A stretch of 7,636 nt of DNA from Akkermansia sp. (GTDB lineage: Bacteria > Verrucomicrobiota > Verrucomicrobiia > Verrucomicrobiales > Akkermansiaceae), in contig JAFNWZ010000434.1 of NCBI GenBank assembly GCA_017379255.1, positions 1 to 7,636 of the forward strand, given 5' to 3'. Of this stretch, positions 6,039-7,636 are shown piece by piece (positions within the stretch are counted from its first letter, which is position 1; every line of letters starts with the position of its first letter). The position numbers and the translations under genes were made by a program. The notes below the pieces were generated by a model. It saw only the letters and a list, made by a program, of their open reading frames with translations. It did not search any database and had not been told where the DNA came from.

Positions 6039-7424
6039 ATGAAAAAACTTCTTCCTCTTTCCCTGTTTCCCCTGGTGCTGGCTTCCTGCACCATGGGGCC
6101 GGATTTCCTGGGTGCCAAGGCGCCGGAACTGCCCGCTACCTGGGTGAATGCCATGCCCCCCGGCACGGAGGCGCATACGCTTGACGAATGGTGGCACTGC
6201 TTCCGCGACCCCCAGCTCACCCGGCTGATTGAAAGTGGCTTTGCCGCCAACCCGGACATGGTGAGCGCGGCTCTGGCCATTGAAAAGGCGCAATCTGCCC
6301 TGCGCTCCACCACCAGCGGGCTTTTCCCCAGCCTGGGTGTGAATGCCGGTGGCACGAATTCGGGTAATTTTGATATTTCTACCTCCCATGGGCGTTGGAA
6401 TGGCGGGCTTTCTGCCTCCTGGACTCCCGATATCTGGGGCGGAACGCGCCGCGAGGTAGAAGCCGCCATGGCATCCCTGGGCTCAACGGAAGCCGCCGCT
6501 GCTGCCACGCGCACGGCATTGGCTTCCAGCATAGCAGCCTCCTATTTCCAGTGGATTTCCGCCAAGGAAAGTCTGCGTATTGCTAAAGAGCAGCTCGAAT
6601 ACCAGGAACGTACCTACAAAGTGACCCAGGAACGCCATGCTTCCGGTATGGAAAGCGCGCTGGCGCTCTCTGAATCCCGCGCCACGATTGCTTCCACCCG
6701 CGCCCAGATTCCGGCGCAGGAGGCCAACATCCGCAGCTGCGAGACGTCCCTCGCCACGCTGCTGGGCACCACGGTGGATAACATTGCGCTGCAGCTGCCG
6801 CCCCAGAGTATCTACAACATGATTCCTTCTGTGCCCACCGGACTGCCCAGCGAACTGCTGCGCCGCCGCCCGGATATCATCAGGGCTGAGCACGAGCTGC
6901 ATGCCGCTACGGCCCGTATCGGCGTGAGTGTGGCGAATCTCTTCCCGAAGCTTCCGCTTACGGGCGGCGCTTCCTCCAGCGCAGGTACTGATTTCTCCGG
7001 TTTCTGGGCCAACAGCGCCTGGAATCTCGGTGCTTCTGCCAGCCAGACCCTCCTGAACCGCACATCCCTTAATGAGGCGGTGAAGCAGGCCGAGTTGACC
7101 CAGCAGAGCAGCATGCAGGCTTACCGCAAGACGGTACTGGCGGCCTTTGCCGAGGTAGAACAGTGCCTCATCGACTACGCCAAGCTCACCAATCAGCTGC
7201 CGCAGTATGAGGCTGCCCGCGCTGCCAACAAGGAATCTGCCGAACTTTCCCTGCGCCTGCACCACGAAGGAATGGCCGATTTCCTGAGCGTGGCATCTGC
7301 TGAGCGCGCCTGGTTGTCCTCTGAGCTCAATATCATTTCCGCCCGTCAGAACATCCGCCTCTCACTGGCTAAGCTCTGCACGGCACTCGGCGGTGGCTGG
7401 GATGTCAAGACCGGTGAGAAATGA
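6039..7424 (+). CDS. TolC/NodT-family outer-membrane efflux lipoprotein
   Basis: Outer-membrane factor forming the exit tunnel of the pump, 461 residues from ATG 6039. That start gives a clean lipoprotein signal (MKKLLPLSLF, then lipobox LASC with Cys17). The TTG at 6021 would add six residues before the signal and is less likely. It has two structural repeats typical of the family. GLPSELLRRRPDIIRAE (268-284) is the NodT-type hallmark, and TARIGVSVANLFPKLPLTGG follows it. The periplasmic tip turns of the two repeats are probably at ASGMESALALSESRA (201-215) and EGMADFLSVASAERAW (410-425), where the adaptor tip would dock. It is the last gene of the operon, 27 nt after the permease stop, with no Shine-Dalgarno. 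The substrate route is fixed by its partners, and it may also serve other pumps. Hairpin-rich non-coding DNA follows. Confidence 0.93.
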   Translation: MKKLLPLSLFPLVLASCTMGPDFLGAKAPELPATWVNAMPPGTEAHTLDEWWHCFRDPQLTRLIESGFAANPDMVSAALAIEKAQSALRSTTSGLFPSLGVNAGGTNSGNFDISTSHGRWNGGLSASWTPDIWGGTRREVEAAMASLGSTEAAAAATRTALASSIAASYFQWISAKESLRIAKEQLEYQERTYKVTQERHASGMESALALSESRATIASTRAQIPAQEANIRSCETSLATLLGTTVDNIALQLPPQSIYNMIPSVPTGLPSELLRRRPDIIRAEHELHAATARIGVSVANLFPKLPLTGGASSSAGTDFSGFWANSAWNLGASASQTLLNRTSLNEAVKQAELTQQSSMQAYRKTVLAAFAEVEQCLIDYAKLTNQLPQYEAARAANKESAELSLRLHHEGMADFLSVASAERAWLSSELNIISARQNIRLSLAKLCTALGGGWDVKTGEK

Positions 7425-7433
7425 CGATGCGCA

Positions 7434-7449
7434 GGGACACATGTGTCCC
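7434..7449. repeat. Perfect 16-bp palindrome just after the efflux operon
   Basis: GGGACACATGTGTCCC is an exact dyad with no spacer, beginning 9 nt after the tunnel-gene stop. As RNA it can fold to a 6-bp stem with a CATG loop. The following bases (AAAGTTTCG) are not a U-tract, so it is a poor intrinsic terminator. It could be a dimer-binding site, a transcript-stabilising hairpin or a dispersed repeat. Confidence 0.6.
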
Positions 7450-7484
7450 AAAGTTTCGTAGATTGTAATTTATCTTCCTAATCC

Positions 7485-7500
7485 GCGGGCGAACGCCCGC
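7485..7500. repeat. GC-rich hairpin 1 of 3-hairpin cluster
   Basis: GCGGGC (7485-7490) and GCCCGC (7495-7500) form a 6-bp stem around GAAC. Its arms are in the opposite order to hairpins 2 and 3, so its left arm could instead pair with the left arms of those hairpins, giving alternative folds. Confidence 0.55.
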
Positions 7501-7510
7501 CGAATTCTGA

Positions 7511-7526
7511 GCCCGCGCAAGCGGGT
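7511..7526. repeat. GC-rich hairpin 2 of 3-hairpin cluster (GCAA loop)
   Basis: CCCGC (7512-7516) and GCGGG (7521-7525) flank GCAA, a GNRA-type tetraloop. A flanking G7511-T7526 could add a wobble pair in RNA. The core CCCGCGCA...GCGGG is nearly identical to that of hairpin 3. Confidence 0.55.
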
Positions 7527-7539
7527 AAAAGATGAAAGG

Positions 7540-7573
7540 CAGGGGTAAGCCCGCGCAGCGGGCGCAGCCCCTG
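7540..7573. repeat. Nested GC-rich hairpin 3 (REP-like)
   Basis: The outer stem CAGGGG (7540-7545) with CCCCTG (7568-7573) encloses an internal loop. The inner stem is GCCCGC (7549-7554) with GCGGGC (7558-7563) around a GCA loop. Twelve Watson-Crick pairs make this the most stable structure of the cluster. No T-run follows (TTATGCAC), so termination is possible but not typical. It resembles repetitive extragenic palindromes; whether it recurs in the genome cannot be seen here. Confidence 0.6.
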
Positions 7574-7636
7574 TTATGCACAAAAATATTATGGAGCCCA
7601 TGGAATGGGTGACAGAATGCGATGCAACTTATTGAC

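Larger units (their letters stand above)
7425..7636. other. Intergenic region with palindromes, no supported gene
   Basis: I see no credible coding region on either strand. ATG-started frames at 7532-7612 and 7576-7635 encode only 26 and 19 residues, and the former runs through hairpin arms. The stretch holds a 16-bp palindrome, an AT-rich spacer (7450-7482), three GC-rich hairpins (7485-7573), then a small stem CCCAT/ATGGG (7597-7609). The final bases TTGAC (7632-7636) could be the start of a -35 box for a gene beyond the window. Confidence 0.6.

Noticed and set aside
5385..6389. Long open frame (334 codons) on the minus strand opposite the permease and the start of the tunnel gene
   Set aside because: It is His/Gly/Arg-rich with no recognisable domain, and it spans two well-supported plus-strand genes. 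It is a shadow of GC-biased codon use.
6483..7265. 260-codon minus-strand open frame opposite the tunnel gene
   Set aside because: Low-complexity Arg/Gly-rich translation with no domain, mirroring a clear NodT-type protein.
7483..7573. CRISPR array
   Set aside because: The repeated words are short hairpin arms at irregular spacing with changing orientation; there are no uniform repeats or unique spacers.
7532..7635. Small ORFs at 7532-7612 and 7576-7635
   Set aside because: Only 26 and 19 residues, no ribosome-binding context, and the first is built largely from hairpin arms.

Overview
The window looks like chromosome from a Gram-negative bacterium with a double membrane. It carries a complete tripartite efflux pump (inner-membrane ABC transporter, periplasmic adaptor, outer-membrane factor) and the end of an elongation-type penicillin-binding protein. 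The core genes are GC-rich with strong third-position G/C. None of the five gene starts has a GGAGG-like Shine-Dalgarno sequence. The RhuM-type protein has an N-terminus (SSAAEYLTYVASVGD) that I associate with gut Verrucomicrobiota of the Akkermansia type. That is my best guess at lineage (roughly 60%); it rests on protein character and recall, not on a search.

Layout, all on the plus strand. 1-1313: C-terminal part of a PBP2 (MrdA)-like transpeptidase whose start lies outside the window. 1332-2381: an intact RhuM-family protein with a winged-helix-like N-terminus, visibly less GC-rich than its neighbours and probably accessory DNA. It contains a perfect AT-rich inverted repeat. 2382-2505: a short intergenic region with an 11-T tract, two candidate sigma70-type promoters in tandem and a small hairpin. 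2506-7424: a tight four-gene operon of MacA-like adaptor, MacB-type ATPase, MacB/FtsX-type permease and NodT/TolC-type outer-membrane lipoprotein. Gaps are 24 nt, a 4-nt ATGA overlap, and 27 nt. 7425-7636: no credible gene, but a perfect 16-bp palindrome just after the last stop and then a cluster of three GC-rich hairpins resembling a REP/BIME-type extragenic element.

How it fits together. The ATPase drives the permease through mechanotransmission. The permease's periplasmic domain works on the adaptor, whose long coiled-coil hairpin carries the R-x3-L-x6-S motif used to dock on TolC-type tunnels. The outer-membrane lipoprotein supplies that tunnel. Substrate cannot be read from the sequence; macrolides, peptides, lipids or siderophores are all precedented for this family. 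The MacB module, fused in E. coli, is split here into two intact overlapping genes.

Nothing here is a clearly new system. The items most worth a second look are the hairpin cluster and palindrome after the operon, the promoter that places the likely transcription start almost on the macA GTG, the accessory RhuM gene with its internal palindrome, the two-heptad repeats in the adaptor hairpin, and the insert in the permease periplasmic domain.
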